Shown: positions 34,835 through 43,475, counted from the first letter of the stretch. The stretch is 64,000 nt of DNA from Nostoc sp. CHAB 5836 (GCF_020829445.1 NZ_JAIVFV010000008.1:1-64000); one strand, 5' to 3'. The notes: generated by a model not told the origin, from the sequence alone. Numbers and translations: made by a program.

Positions 34835-35704
34835 ATGAAAGCATCTGCTAATTTCGACTTTGAAGACGAGAAATTCAATGCACCGCCTTCTCAAGTCATT
34901 CCCTGGTGTCAGATGATTAATCCTCGGTATGGCACAGATGGTATGCAATCCCACGGTTTGGCCATTAAGCTAGACAATGCCAATGCTGTCGGCTTTGTCC
35001 CAGATGATAATTGGCAGCAAGTAGAGCATGAATTTAGTTCTGGAGTCGAAACGGTCTTTATTAGCACTACTCCACACTTGGTTTTAGTGCGTCGGGGGCC
35101 ATTGTCTGTCAAAGACCGGGAAAGTGGTCTAAAACTGGGTACGCTCAAAGATAATTATGATGCCTTTTTAGCAGATAAACTTAAATTTAAAACCTTTACT
35201 CGCTATCTAATTTTTATAGTGGGTGAGAATAAAAAGTTTTTACATGAATCACCATTACAACTAACTCTGAATGGGGCCGCCGGAGCGAGTTTCAGCAAAA
35301 CCTACTGTGAATATCAACAAGGTAAAGTAGTTAGCGGATTCGTGGCTGAACTAGAAAAAGCTTATGCTATTTACCGCAAGCAACCTTTAACATCAAAAGG
35401 CCCCTTGTTCCACGCTCACGGGATTTTTTGCCCGATAATTGAGTGTGAAGAAAGAGGTATTGAACCAAATACAGTTTTAGTAGCTTCAACTGTGGACTAC
35501 AAACATCCCACGGTAGGGACTTTAACCCAATATTTAATTGCTTCCGATTCTCTTGAGTCTGCAATGATTTGCAAGACTTTTGAAGAATATAAAGATTTTG
35601 GCAAGGAACCTGTAAAACCAGAAACGCCTAAATTGGCAATGGCAGGAGTTTCCAACTCTTACGTTTATGCTGATGAAGATGATTTTGCTTATCCGCCCTA
35701 TTAG
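34835..35704 (+). CDS. Cyanobacterial conserved protein (DUF5895-like)
   Basis: This 289-residue protein resembles a cyanobacterial family of unknown function that I recall as DUF5895; the name is tentative. It starts MKASANFDFEDEKFNAPPSQ and has a conserved-looking core (PWCQMINPRYG, SHGLAIKLDNANAVGF, HAHGIFCPIIE) and an acidic, Tyr-rich tail (SYVYADEDDFAYPPY). An acidic C-terminal tail is common in single-stranded DNA-binding proteins, but that link is only a thought. No signal peptide or membrane segment is seen. It lies just beyond the TnpB transposon and its stop touches a 9-base tandem repeat. Confidence 0.65.
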   Translation: MKASANFDFEDEKFNAPPSQVIPWCQMINPRYGTDGMQSHGLAIKLDNANAVGFVPDDNWQQVEHEFSSGVETVFISTTPHLVLVRRGPLSVKDRESGLKLGTLKDNYDAFLADKLKFKTFTRYLIFIVGENKKFLHESPLQLTLNGAAGASFSKTYCEYQQGKVVSGFVAELEKAYAIYRKQPLTSKGPLFHAHGIFCPIIECEERGIEPNTVLVASTVDYKHPTVGTLTQYLIASDSLESAMICKTFEEYKDFGKEPVKPETPKLAMAGVSNSYVYADEDDFAYPPY

Positions 35705-35705
35705 G

Positions 35706-35781
35706 TGGGAGGGGGATGAGGGGGATGAGGGGGATGAGGGGGATGAGGGGGATGAGGGGGATGAGGGGGATGAGGGGGATC
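35706..35781. repeat. Tandem 9-base repeat (GGGGATGAG)n, second locus
   Basis: About eight copies of GGGGATGAG follow directly after the stop codon of the preceding gene. The unit is the same as at 3418-3483. Confidence 0.85.
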
Positions 35782-35829
35782 AGCAGAAGTTGCAGTAAGT
35801 TTTTCCCCTGTGCCCCGTTCCCCATTGCC

Positions 35830-37092
35830 CTATTCCTTGAGAAGCAAATAATATAATGAACCATTGCCGCCTGTGATGCCAGCGCGATCGCCTGCTAGTT
35901 TCCCAGACCCCATGAAATAATCCACCCGTCCTGGGCCTTTGATGGCGCTTCCTGTATCCTGATCTAGCACAAAGCGGCTGACGGTACGTCTCTCTAGTTT
36001 GCCACCACTGGCGGGATAGGGAAATGAGTTATAAATCAGCGCTAGCGCTCCCGGTGGCATGAGAGACTTATCTGTAGCAATGGAACGTTCTGCTGTAACT
36101 GGCACATGAATACTACCAGTAGCTGGTCTACCACTTGTTTCTCGGAAGAAAATAAATCGTTCCCAGCGTGGCAGATAATTGCTCAACTCCTGGGGCTTTC
36201 TCTGAAAATAACTAATCAGACGTGGCATAGTCAATCCTTCCAGTGGAAGTTTGCCATCTTTGGCTAGTTCTCGGCCGATACTAGTCCAAGGGTAATCAGT
36301 TCCACCTGCATAGCCAATTGACGTTGTTTTACCATTAGTTAATTTAATTTGGGCAGAACCTTGGATATGTACCATGTATGCGTCTAAGCGATTGCGAAAC
36401 CAAAGCAGTTCTAAACCGCGCAACTGGCTTTTATTTCCTTGTAAACCATCCTTCCCTTCCAAATCAATTCGTTTGGGATGAGGTTTCGGCCATTGGCTAA
36501 AATCAGCTGGTAGCCGATAAAGAGGATACTTATATGTTGCAGTCCTGACACGGCTAGCGGTGTAAATAGGTTCGTAGTAAGCAGTGAACTTAACAGTACC
36601 CTTGCCATCGTTACCCACAGACTGGTAGAAGACAAACTCACGGCGGACAGCAGTTTGTAGTTGCGCTGGTGACTTAGAACTGACAACCAGTTGGCGGAAG
36701 CGTACCAAACTCCGGCGGACGCGATCAAGGGTAATTTCCTTGATGGGATAATTTTGATATGCTGCGATCGCCTCACTCTTTGTGAGGTAAAACAGACTGT
36801 AGTCAATGGAAGCCAATAGCGCTTTGCGATCGCCTATTTTACCCCTTTCACCCCAAATTTGGTCATCCCATCCCAAGCAACTCTGCTGGAGCGTACAATC
36901 GGTTGCGATCGCGACTGGTTTTAGCGGTGGCGTTAACTCAGGAATGATTGGTATTGGCAGAGGTGGGAGATCAGGAGTAGTCGGTATTGGCAGAGGTAGT
37001 AAAATAGGAACCTGAGCAACAGCCGACCAAAGAGGATTTACAAGGGCAATTCCCAAACTCAAGGAAAGCAAAGAAAGGGTTTTTCTCATCAT
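35830..37092 (-). CDS. mltA: MltA-type lytic murein transglycosylase
   Basis: This 420-residue exported enzyme cleaves peptidoglycan glycan strands to 1,6-anhydro products. A signal peptide (MMRKTLSLLSLSLGIALVNP, cleavage near AVA) precedes a Pro-rich spacer (PLPIPTTPDLPPLPIP) suited to crossing the wall. The MltA domain shows FTAYYEPIYTASR, GLELLWFRNRLDAYMVHIQG and the C-terminal 3D barrel with the catalytic Asp in FVLDQDTGSAIKGPGRVDYFMG. The length is normal. The start may be the first or second ATG. It is only four bases beyond the stop of a small upstream gene, so the two form an operon. Confidence 0.92.
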   Translation of the reverse strand: MMRKTLSLLSLSLGIALVNPLWSAVAQVPILLPLPIPTTPDLPPLPIPIIPELTPPLKPVAIATDCTLQQSCLGWDDQIWGERGKIGDRKALLASIDYSLFYLTKSEAIAAYQNYPIKEITLDRVRRSLVRFRQLVVSSKSPAQLQTAVRREFVFYQSVGNDGKGTVKFTAYYEPIYTASRVRTATYKYPLYRLPADFSQWPKPHPKRIDLEGKDGLQGNKSQLRGLELLWFRNRLDAYMVHIQGSAQIKLTNGKTTSIGYAGGTDYPWTSIGRELAKDGKLPLEGLTMPRLISYFQRKPQELSNYLPRWERFIFFRETSGRPATGSIHVPVTAERSIATDKSLMPPGALALIYNSFPYPASGGKLERRTVSRFVLDQDTGSAIKGPGRVDYFMGSGKLAGDRAGITGGNGSLYYLLLKE

Positions 37093-37096
37093 TTAG

Positions 37097-37351
37097 TTAG
37101 TTGAATCTTTCAACACTGGAACTAAAAACTGGTTCTACCCGGATTGCCACGATCCGAGAAGGTCTTACTACCATATACTCACCTTGAATATTTTTGATCG
37201 GGACGCTAATAAAATCATTAGAAGCAGACTTGGGCACAAGTTCGCCGCTATACCATTTCTGAAACTCTTGAATAGTAGGAAAACGTACTTCTTCCCGGTG
37301 GCCGCTTTCCAGTAGGAGGTATACGGCATATTCATTTGGAGTTCTCGCCAT
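37097..37351 (-). CDS. Small conserved cyanobacterial protein
   Basis: This 84-residue protein (MARTPNEYAVYLLLESGHRE start) has alternating hydrophobic strands and ends in a Ser-rich tail. Motifs such as FPTIQEFQKWY and YMVVRPSRIVAIRVEP look like a small beta-rich fold. No domain is recognised. It is four bases upstream of mltA on the same strand, so it is co-transcribed and may serve cell-wall remodelling, but nothing in the sequence proves this. Confidence 0.65.
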   Translation of the reverse strand: MARTPNEYAVYLLLESGHREEVRFPTIQEFQKWYSGELVPKSASNDFISVPIKNIQGEYMVVRPSRIVAIRVEPVFSSSVERFN

Positions 37352-37525
37352 AAAGTTGAATCATTTAAAAAACATTCAACCCATTGTTAACCACGTAACC
37401 TCGGAATGAAAAGGGTAACCATACGGGAGGTGGAAAGCAAAGGGGACAAATCAATTCCAAATGACGCCCGCGGATTTGCTAACCAAATAGGACTTACGCA
37501 AGTGTCACAAAAAATAAAAGCTTTT

Positions 37526-37607
37526 AGTTTGTAGTCAGGGCTACCCTACGGGAACGCTCCGCGAACAGCCCTGATGAAAGAGGACTAAAGTCCTTACTAC
37601 AAACTCA
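37526..37607. repeat. Palindromic repeat with a second repeat in its loop
   Basis: The ends GTTTGTAGT and ACTACAAAC and the internal AGGACTAAAGTCCT match the element at 12,247-12,302. Here the GGGCT/AGCCC hairpin loop holds an extra block of about 24 bases with CCCTACGGGAACGCTCCGCG. The rest of the 37,352-37,829 gap shows no gene. Confidence 0.8.
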
Positions 37608-37829
37608 AAATAATATGCCAGTTGCGTAAGTTCTACCAAATTCACGCATTAAAGAACTTCTACCCCCTGTTTTCAATGGCCAATGCCCGATACCCAATGA
37701 CTCTTCACTCTAGACGGCTAATCCTTTAACCAGTTCCTTAAAAGTAAGTTTACGTTAGCTCTTGCATAACTCTTCAATCAACCTCCGATAAGTCATTGGC
37801 ATTGTTCAGTTATTCAAAAGGCAGAAATT

Positions 37830-38066
37830 ATGAAACTTTACTATCGTGGTTTGAGCTACGAATACTACCCAAACAAAGTTGGCGGTAAAAAAATACAACA
37901 GCCCTTTCAACCACTTCCTCAAATTGAATCGGCTTATAATCTGATGTACCGTGGCGTTAACTATCGTGTTGATCCAAATTCCAAATCGGCGGACGCTCCT
38001 GTACCGCCATTAGCTTATAAATTGAGCTTTCGGGGAATCACCTACTTTGTAAATAAAACTGCATAA
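37830..38066 (+). CDS. DUF4278 family protein
   Basis: This 78-residue protein has the DUF4278 pattern in which short Tyr-rich units are repeated: LYYRGLSYEYYPNK at the start, LMYRGVNYRVDP in the middle and LSFRGITYFVNK at the end. Such proteins are widespread in cyanobacteria and some are induced by stress, but no biochemical function is known. It is a single plus-strand gene of normal length. The gap that follows (38,067-38,477) holds only repeats. Confidence 0.85.
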   Translation: MKLYYRGLSYEYYPNKVGGKKIQQPFQPLPQIESAYNLMYRGVNYRVDPNSKSADAPVPPLAYKLSFRGITYFVNKTA

Positions 38067-38245
38067 CGAAGAAGTTAGGGTAGTCTATTAACCAGTAACT
38101 ACTTCAAAAGTTGAACCACTGCCGATTTTTAAGGAATTAAAGCTTCAACAATAATATCGCTGCAAGGCAAACTGAAGTTTATGACTTGTTAAGCTTGTAG
38201 TACAATCCTCAAAAAAAATTTGGAATTTTAGCACTATTTATCTAC

Positions 38246-38300
38246 CTGACAATTCAGGTTATGTGGAAAAGTCCACCAAAAACCTAACCCCCTAATACCA
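38246..38300. mobile_element. Partial MITE family C copy
   Basis: CTGACAATTCAGGTTATGTGG followed by AAAAGTCCACCAAAAACCTAACCCCC matches one end of the C elements at 41,724-42,014 and 63,307-63,445. The other end is missing; the sequence runs into a different dispersed repeat (about 38,300-38,400). Confidence 0.65.
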
Positions 38301-38477
38301 TGTACTGAACGTAGTCGAAGTAGCGCAGTCGAACTGCGTAGTCGAAGTAAGTCGGAATATAACCCCAACACAAAACAAAATTTTTTATTGAACGAGGGAC
38401 TTTAACCTACGGAATTGAGTTAAAACTTAGCTCAATTAGTTTGGAAAGCCAATTTACTTCCTTAACCATAATTAGTA

Positions 38478-39332
38478 ATGTTTTTGCAATTTACCCGTCG
38501 GTTTTTTCTGTTTAATCTGCTAGGTTTGACATTTGCTGCTTGCCAATCACCAAAGGAGTTTGAGGAGACGTTAACTATTGGTGTTATCAACTATGGTGGA
38601 GGTGAACAGATAATTAACCAGTATGCTAAATTTAATAGTTACTTGGGTGAAAAGACAAACTCATATATTCAGCTAGAGCCTGCTTTTAATGAAAACAAAG
38701 CGGTTGAGCGTCTTGAGGCTCGTGCTTGGTCATTGGTATTTGCTCCACCGGGTTTAGCAGCGATCGCGATCGCACGCTATCAATATATTCCTCTGTTTCC
38801 TTTAATAGGTATCAGTAATTTGCGCTCAATCTTCGTTGTTCGCAAAGACAATCCAATAACCGAGTTGAAACAGCTACAAGGTCAAACACTGGCTTTAGGA
38901 CAGTTAGGTTCAGCAACAGGATATTATTTTCCTCTTTACAATCTTTATGGTACAACACTGGCTGAGATTCTATTTGCACCCACACCGAAAGCCGCGCTGG
39001 AATTCGTCGCTCAAGAAAAAGCGATCGCCTGTGCTGTCTCGGAGGCTGAATTAAATCTCTACGGTTCACAGTTGGCCCCAACCGAATTCCGCATACTATT
39101 TAAAGACTCTCACTATGTACCATTAGGTGTAGTCTTGATTGGGCCTAATGTCGAACGTAACCGTCAAGAGTTTATCCGCAAAGTCATGAGTGATCCGCCT
39201 TCAGGTTTAGCTCAAGAAGTGGGATATGTACCCAATGGACAAGTACCAGATTACAAATACATGATTTCTGTAGTTAATCGCGTCAGCTCGATTAATTCTA
39301 AGCTACAAAATAAGCCTGTTCGTTTATTTTAA
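38478..39332 (+). CDS. PhnD-like substrate-binding lipoprotein
   Basis: This 284-residue protein resembles periplasmic binding proteins of phosphate/phosphite/phosphonate ABC importers. The lipobox LTFAAC near residues 17-22 marks it as a lipoprotein. Then come LTIGVINYGGGEQ, ARAWSLVFAPPGLAAIA, FVVRKDNPITELKQLQGQTLALG and GSATGYYFPLYNL, which correspond to the two-lobed fold. No ATPase or permease gene is adjacent, so it is either an orphan or a sensor. The ligand is not known. Confidence 0.8.
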   Translation: MFLQFTRRFFLFNLLGLTFAACQSPKEFEETLTIGVINYGGGEQIINQYAKFNSYLGEKTNSYIQLEPAFNENKAVERLEARAWSLVFAPPGLAAIAIARYQYIPLFPLIGISNLRSIFVVRKDNPITELKQLQGQTLALGQLGSATGYYFPLYNLYGTTLAEILFAPTPKAALEFVAQEKAIACAVSEAELNLYGSQLAPTEFRILFKDSHYVPLGVVLIGPNVERNRQEFIRKVMSDPPSGLAQEVGYVPNGQVPDYKYMISVVNRVSSINSKLQNKPVRLF

Positions 39333-39333
39333 T

Positions 39334-39391
39334 TTGTCATTTGTCATTTGTCATTGGTCATTTGTCATTTGTCATTGGTCATTGGTCATTA
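39334..39391. repeat. Tandem heptamer repeat (TTGTCAT)n
   Basis: About eight heptamers of TTTGTCA or TTGGTCA type follow the stop codon of the binding-protein gene. The same heptamer, inverted, forms the core of MITE family A. Confidence 0.85.
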
Positions 39392-39403
39392 GACCTCTTG
39401 CAT

Positions 39404-39554
39404 ATAGCGGTTCTCGCTTGGGTGGAGTACAGTTTTGACCTCTCTCCAAACCTCTCTCCTAAGAGGAGAGAGGCTTTGAATCTTACTCCCCTTCCCTTGA
39501 AGGGAAGGGGCTAGGGGTTAGGTCTGTATTCCATGCAATTGAGAACCGCTATAA
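39404..39554. mobile_element. MITE-like element with TATAGCGGTTCTC ends
   Basis: TATAGCGGTTCTC on the left and GAGAACCGCTATA on the right are exact inverted repeats around 125 bases of palindromic sequence (AGAGGAGAGAGG and CCCTTGAAGGG blocks). TA at the borders suggests a TA target, as for IS630-type elements. It has no coding capacity. Confidence 0.75.
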
Positions 39555-39568
39555 ATCAAACAATTTGA

Positions 39569-39645
39569 ACCCCACCCCAGTTTTGTCTAAAGCCAAAACT
39601 TCCCCTCCCCGTTCACGGGGAGGGGATTGAGGGGTGGGGTAAAAC
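39569..39645. repeat. GC-rich hairpin (CCACCCC...GGGGTGG)
   Basis: ACCCCACCCC pairs with GGGGTGGGGT around a second hairpin, CTCCCCGTTCACGGGGAG. It lies between convergent genes, so it could act as a terminator, but it resembles a common dispersed palindrome. Confidence 0.6.
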
Positions 39646-39675
39646 GCCTGTGAAATGAGCTTTCTGAGCTGAAGG

Positions 39676-40446
39676 TCAAAAAAACAATTTGAATCGTGCT
39701 AGCTGGTTTTCAATCGTCCCTGTCAGGATTTTATTCAGTTCTGTGAGGTCTTGGAATTGCAAAATTTGCTGTGTGGGTAACTCAAAAGGAAATTGCCCTT
39801 CCAAGTCTGGGCGTTGCATTTGCGCTAATAGAATCTGTTCAGATCGCTTACTTTGGATGGCATAGCCAATTTCAATACAGACATTCGGACTGGGAATTAA
39901 TTGGGGGGTTTCTTTACCATCAATACTAGTAATGGCTGTGGTGTCAGCGATGAATAACAAACTCTTACGGATTTTTCGCATGATCGTGCGGTTAATTCGC
40001 ACAGTAGCACCACTGGCACGAGAGGATTCTACTAATGTTAGGGGAAGGCGCGATCGCAAGTTTAAACTATCTAAACTTTTTCGCAGTTCTTCTTTGATAA
40101 TATTTGTCGCTGCCCCATACTCAGTTTGATAAGATAAAAAAATCGTTGGTTCTAACTGAGCCAACACCCCTTGCTTGGTGAAATAAATTTCATGACTAAT
40201 TAAGTCAATATTAGAGACGCAATAGCCACCACTACCTTCAATATAAAATTCAATATTTTCTCCTTCCAGATAACGCCCAAACCAAGTTGATGTTTTAACT
40301 TCGTCACTTTCTTCCAAAAAGTCTGCTCGCAATGCTGATTTCAGCAGACTTTTTTTGCTTAAGCGAATGTCTGGCGGTCGTTTTTCCAGCTCTGGAATCG
40401 GCTCATAATCTTGTAGATACCACGCTCTGAGCGCAATTATTGACAT
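39676..40446 (-). CDS. TIR-like / deoxyribosyltransferase-fold protein (tentative)
   Basis: The C-terminal half of this 256-residue protein follows the pattern of TIR-like nucleotide-binding domains: an opening strand TIFLSYQTEYGAA, a helix-strand unit IMRKIRKSLLFIADTTAI, and PSPNVCIEIGYAIQSKR, where the Glu of the NV-IE-GYA box occupies the position of the catalytic Glu in NAD-cleaving TIR and deoxyribosyltransferase folds. The first 95 residues form an unrecognised domain. If active it could degrade NAD or a nucleotide, as many immune TIR proteins do. No cyclic-nucleotide synthase or Thoeris partner lies nearby. The assignment rests on pattern only. Confidence 0.5.
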   Translation of the reverse strand: MSIIALRAWYLQDYEPIPELEKRPPDIRLSKKSLLKSALRADFLEESDEVKTSTWFGRYLEGENIEFYIEGSGGYCVSNIDLISHEIYFTKQGVLAQLEPTIFLSYQTEYGAATNIIKEELRKSLDSLNLRSRLPLTLVESSRASGATVRINRTIMRKIRKSLLFIADTTAITSIDGKETPQLIPSPNVCIEIGYAIQSKRSEQILLAQMQRPDLEGQFPFELPTQQILQFQDLTELNKILTGTIENQLARFKLFF

Positions 40447-40891
40447 AAGGCGCTATTACAACTGTTTCTCGCTATTCAACTTCGTATAATCTTACACCCA
40501 GAGGAGTCCCTATTTTCAACTTATCTTTAAACACAACAACACCCAAACCTCTACTCACTGAACTATCTCCTCTCATTGTTTATCCTAGTCAGGGATGTAC
40601 TAATTTTGATCGCTTCTGCAAAGAAGTAATGAAAATCAGTTACAGCGCCCCCTAATCTTTCATACTTGAGGAAATAGCAGCTTTCGCGTTGGGTGTTACT
40701 GTTGTGTTTTGACGAGACAGATGTAAGTTAAGCAGCGTCTTTTACCTCTTACTACATTCCATACGCAGCTGTTATATCTGCCAAGGGAAGCTTCCTTTAG
40801 TAGCTTCTATTGTCAGATTAGCACTTGTGCATGGGAGGGATTTTTTTTTGCAACTAAACTTTACCTTCAATTTTTAATTTTTGAACCTAGG
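40447..40891. other. Gene-free region
   Basis: No gene or clear repeat was recognised in this 445-base stretch before the TnpA remnant. Confidence 0.4.
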
Positions 40892-41117
40892 AATTAGGGA
40901 GACCATGTTCACTGTTTTTTAAATGTCCCAACGCATGAATCACCTGCTGATGTAGCTAGATGGATTAAAGGCAGGGCATCTCATCATCTCAGACGCGAAT
41001 TCCCGCACCTGAAAAAACTTCCAACTCTTGAGGAGTCCTAGTTATTTTGTCGCTTCTACTGGTGCGGCGAGTACAGAAGTTGTGAGAAAATACATTGAGA
41101 ATCAAAAAACCAATTAA
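40892..41117 (+). pseudogene. Broken IS200/IS605 TnpA transposase remnant
   Basis: The plus strand encodes the C-terminal part of a TyrHUH transposase. The His-hydrophobic-His motif is in DHVHCFLNVPTHESP, followed by DVARWIKGRASHHLRREFPH. After a frame break near 41,020-41,035 come SPSYFVASTGAASTEVV and RKYIENQ with the catalytic Tyr. The first 60 or so residues are missing. It cannot make an active enzyme. Confidence 0.8.
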
Positions 41118-41180
41118 AAGGCAAAATGCCTGATTTATCAGGCAGATAGCTTTCATCCACAGGCTTTAAGCCGGAGGTTC
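41118..41180 (+). mobile_element. Likely right end of the dead IS200/IS605 copy
   Basis: Two small hairpins, TGCCTGATTTATCAGGCA and GGCTTTAAGCC, follow the TnpA stop directly. Their position fits the structured right end of an IS200/IS605 element. The NADAR gene starts at once after it. Confidence 0.5.
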
Positions 41181-41642
41181 TCAGCATAGGCACGATAGTA
41201 AATTCCGGATTTCTTCACGCACACTCATCAGAGTTTTACCGAGATGGTTTTGACCAGCTTTATTAGCACCACAGCCCCAAAAAGAATCGGTTGGGGAGTT
41301 TTCAACCAACATCTCATCGCCTGTCATCAGGAGAACTTCTCTAATATCAGCATGAGTGAGAAACTTTTTGAGTACAGCTTCTCGCATAATTTGAGTTTTG
41401 ACTAAATCCCAGTCTCGACGGAGTTGGCGAGTGCTACATCTTCCCAAAGCAGCAGCTTCTTCTGGAGTGGCAACAGCATGGATGACGGGTATAATTACTG
41501 CATCCGTGCTGCCGACAAACTTTTGTGCTTGATAATAATGCTCAACCGTTGGCCAGTAAGTACCCTGGATGTGGATTCCGTGGGGAGAAAAGTTAGAAAA
41601 ACAGCCGTAAGGCTGCCAAACCTTATAAAAGTAAATGGTCAT
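41181..41642 (-). CDS. NADAR/YbiA family N-glycosidase
   Basis: This 153-residue protein is a full-length NADAR domain of the YbiA type. Conserved parts are FYKVWQPYGCFSNFSPHGI, WPTVEHYYQAQKF and DSFWGCGANKAGQNHLGK. Family members act on riboflavin-pathway intermediates or remove ADP-ribose from nucleic acids, so it may be metabolic repair or defence. No DarT-like ADP-ribosyltransferase is adjacent. Its stop lies next to an old transposon end. Confidence 0.9.
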   Translation of the reverse strand: MTIYFYKVWQPYGCFSNFSPHGIHIQGTYWPTVEHYYQAQKFVGSTDAVIIPVIHAVATPEEAAALGRCSTRQLRRDWDLVKTQIMREAVLKKFLTHADIREVLLMTGDEMLVENSPTDSFWGCGANKAGQNHLGKTLMSVREEIRNLLSCLC

Positions 41643-41723
41643 TTGAAAATTGCTCTTTTATATATCAACTTCACTCTAGCTGAGTAGGTAAATCCTTAAC
41701 AAACTCCCTAAACGTAAGCCGAA

Positions 41724-42014
41724 CTGGCAATTCGGGTCATCTGGAAAACCTCTCTAAATCTCAATACAGTTCAGTTAGCGCCAAAAACCTGAAGTTGTGT
41801 AGGTTGGGTTGAGGAACGAAACCCAACATTTTCATAGCTTTGTTGGGTTGCGCTTTGCTTCACCCAACCTACAATTTTTCACAAAGCCAAGCGTATTGCT
41901 CTAAATCTCTCTTCCTTTGAGGAGAGAGACTTTGAATTTCCCCCTTCCCGCATCGGGAAGGGGGTTAAAGGGTTAGGTTTTTGGTAGACTTTTGCACATA
42001 ACCTGAATTGTCAG
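41724..42014. mobile_element. MITE family C, with a nested family B copy
   Basis: The element starts CTGGCAATTCGGG and ends CCTGAATTGTCAG, with exact 10-base duplications GTAAGCCGAA at 41,714-41,723 and 42,015-42,024. A family B element and its own 10-base duplication interrupt it. With these removed it is 144 bases and aligns well with the C copy at 63,307-63,445. It is non-coding. Confidence 0.9.
41762..41898. mobile_element. MITE family B, copy 3, nested in family C
   Basis: This 137-base copy starts CAATACAG and ends AAGCGTATTG. It is flanked by CTCTAAATCT at 41,752-41,761 and 41,899-41,908, an exact 10-base duplication of family C sequence. The body has GTAGGTTGGGTTGAGGAACG and a CACCCAACCTACAA partner. 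Confidence 0.92.
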
Positions 42015-42024
42015 GTAAGCCGAA

Positions 42025-42486
42025 ACGTGAGCTGTAAGACCTTAGTACAGCTTTGGGTAAAATCGTGGCGAATTGAGGGTTGAAATTTAACAAAGTTTAG
42101 GAATTTAATTCCCCAGCAATACAGGCAGAACGTTTTGGATTGGGGTCTAATATTATGTCCGCTTACACACCCATAATAAAACTCACGCAAAGACGCTAAG
42201 GCGCAAAGGCTCTAAGATTATTTTATTATGGTTACACTCCCGGACATGATATAAATCCCCGTCACAAAACAAAATTTACTTTCCTTGTACTGCCCTTCTC
42301 TTCTTAGGCTACGCCAACGACTACGCAGTCGAACTGCGCAGTCGAAGGGAGTCGAGGTATTACGAATTATTTTAAACCCATAGGCGCAACTCTTGGAGAC
42401 GCACTCGCGTTCGCCTTCCCGTAGGGTAGGAACGCAGAGAAATCGCTACGAATTAATGAAATGTTGTACTTAGAGGTTGGAGGGTC
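42025..42486. other. Repeat-rich gene-free stretch
   Basis: It contains a relative of the GGTCGGGGTCTAA repeat (TTTGGATTGGGGTCTAATA near 42,135), an inverted CGACTACGCAGTCGAACTGC block near 42,312-42,340 and a short GTAGGGTAGGAACGC repeat near 42,420. No gene is seen. Confidence 0.5.
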
Positions 42487-43260
42487 TCAAGTTCGCCGAT
42501 TAACCAGGGTAGCGCTGGCTTGGTCAACAGGCATTAGCACAACTTCATTAATATTGACATGGGGCGATCGCGTCACGCAGAAAAATATCACATCAGCCAC
42601 ATCATCTCCTGTCAGGGGTGTAACTCCCTGATAGACTTTGCTAGCGCGTTCAGTATCTCCGTGAAAGCGCACCTGACTAAATTCTGTTTCTACCATACCT
42701 GGGTCAACGGAAGTTACACGTACCCGCGTTCCCAACAGGTCTTGTTTTAAACCTTCAGAAATTGCTCTCACAGCAGCTTTAGTAGCACAGTAGACATTGC
42801 CACCGGGATAGGTTTGATGTCCAGCAATGGAACCTAAATTTACCACATGACCGCGATCGCGATTCACCATTCCCGGAACGACATAGCGGCATAGGTGAAG
42901 TAAACCCTTAATGTTAGTATCAATCATGTCTTCCCAGTCTTGAAAGCTGCCTTCGTGCAACTTGTCTAAACCGCGACTTAAGCCAGCATTATTAATCAGA
43001 ATGTCAATTTCAGACCAGGTGGGGGGTAGAGTAGAAATAGCTTCTGCGACAGCGCTGCGATCGCGCACATCTAGCTGTAATAAATGAATTTCAGTACTAA
43101 AATCTTTACTGAGAGTATCTGCTAGCTGCTGCAAACGTTCTAACCGTCGTGCCGCTAAAATCAGTTTTCCACCCGCACCAGCGAAGATTCTGGCACAAGC
43201 AGTACCAATACCACTACTTGCACCAGTAATCAAAATAATTTTATTTTCTAAGGATATCAT
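42487..43260 (-). CDS. SDR-family NAD(P)-dependent oxidoreductase
   Basis: This 257-residue classical short-chain dehydrogenase has the cofactor motif TGASSGIG near residue 12, the NNAG box in ILINNAGLSRG, the catalytic Ser in NLGSIAG and the Tyr-Lys pair in YCATKAAVRAISEG, with PGMVETEF afterwards. It resembles YdfG-like enzymes that oxidise serine, 3-hydroxy acids or related alcohols. The substrate is not determined. It is a single minus-strand gene. Confidence 0.92.
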   Translation of the reverse strand: MISLENKIILITGASSGIGTACARIFAGAGGKLILAARRLERLQQLADTLSKDFSTEIHLLQLDVRDRSAVAEAISTLPPTWSEIDILINNAGLSRGLDKLHEGSFQDWEDMIDTNIKGLLHLCRYVVPGMVNRDRGHVVNLGSIAGHQTYPGGNVYCATKAAVRAISEGLKQDLLGTRVRVTSVDPGMVETEFSQVRFHGDTERASKVYQGVTPLTGDDVADVIFFCVTRSPHVNINEVVLMPVDQASATLVNRRT

Positions 43261-43384
43261 TGTTAGTCAAGAGTCCAGTGTTAATTTAACGTGTCGTGGA
43301 AGTCCCCACCTTCTCTGCGAGAGGCTTCGCCAACGCGCAGCGTCTCGTAAGAGTTGGACACCAAGGAAGAGAGAGAAAAATCAA

Positions 43385-43475
43385 TAGACATCTGGTGAAA
43401 TTAAATATGCGTTACCCAGAACCCTTGTAGAGACCTAGCACTGCTACGTCTCTACATTCTTTTTTGGAGATGTCT
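43385..43475. mobile_element. Short element with TAGACATCT ends (family H)
   Basis: TAGACATCT on the left and AGATGTCTA on the right are exact inverted ends of a 91-base element. Its left half (GAAATTAAATATGCGTTACC, CAGAACCCTTGT) recurs in reverse at 49,546-49,590. A short GAGAGGCTTCGCC-type repeat lies just before it at about 43,315-43,350. Confidence 0.75.
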
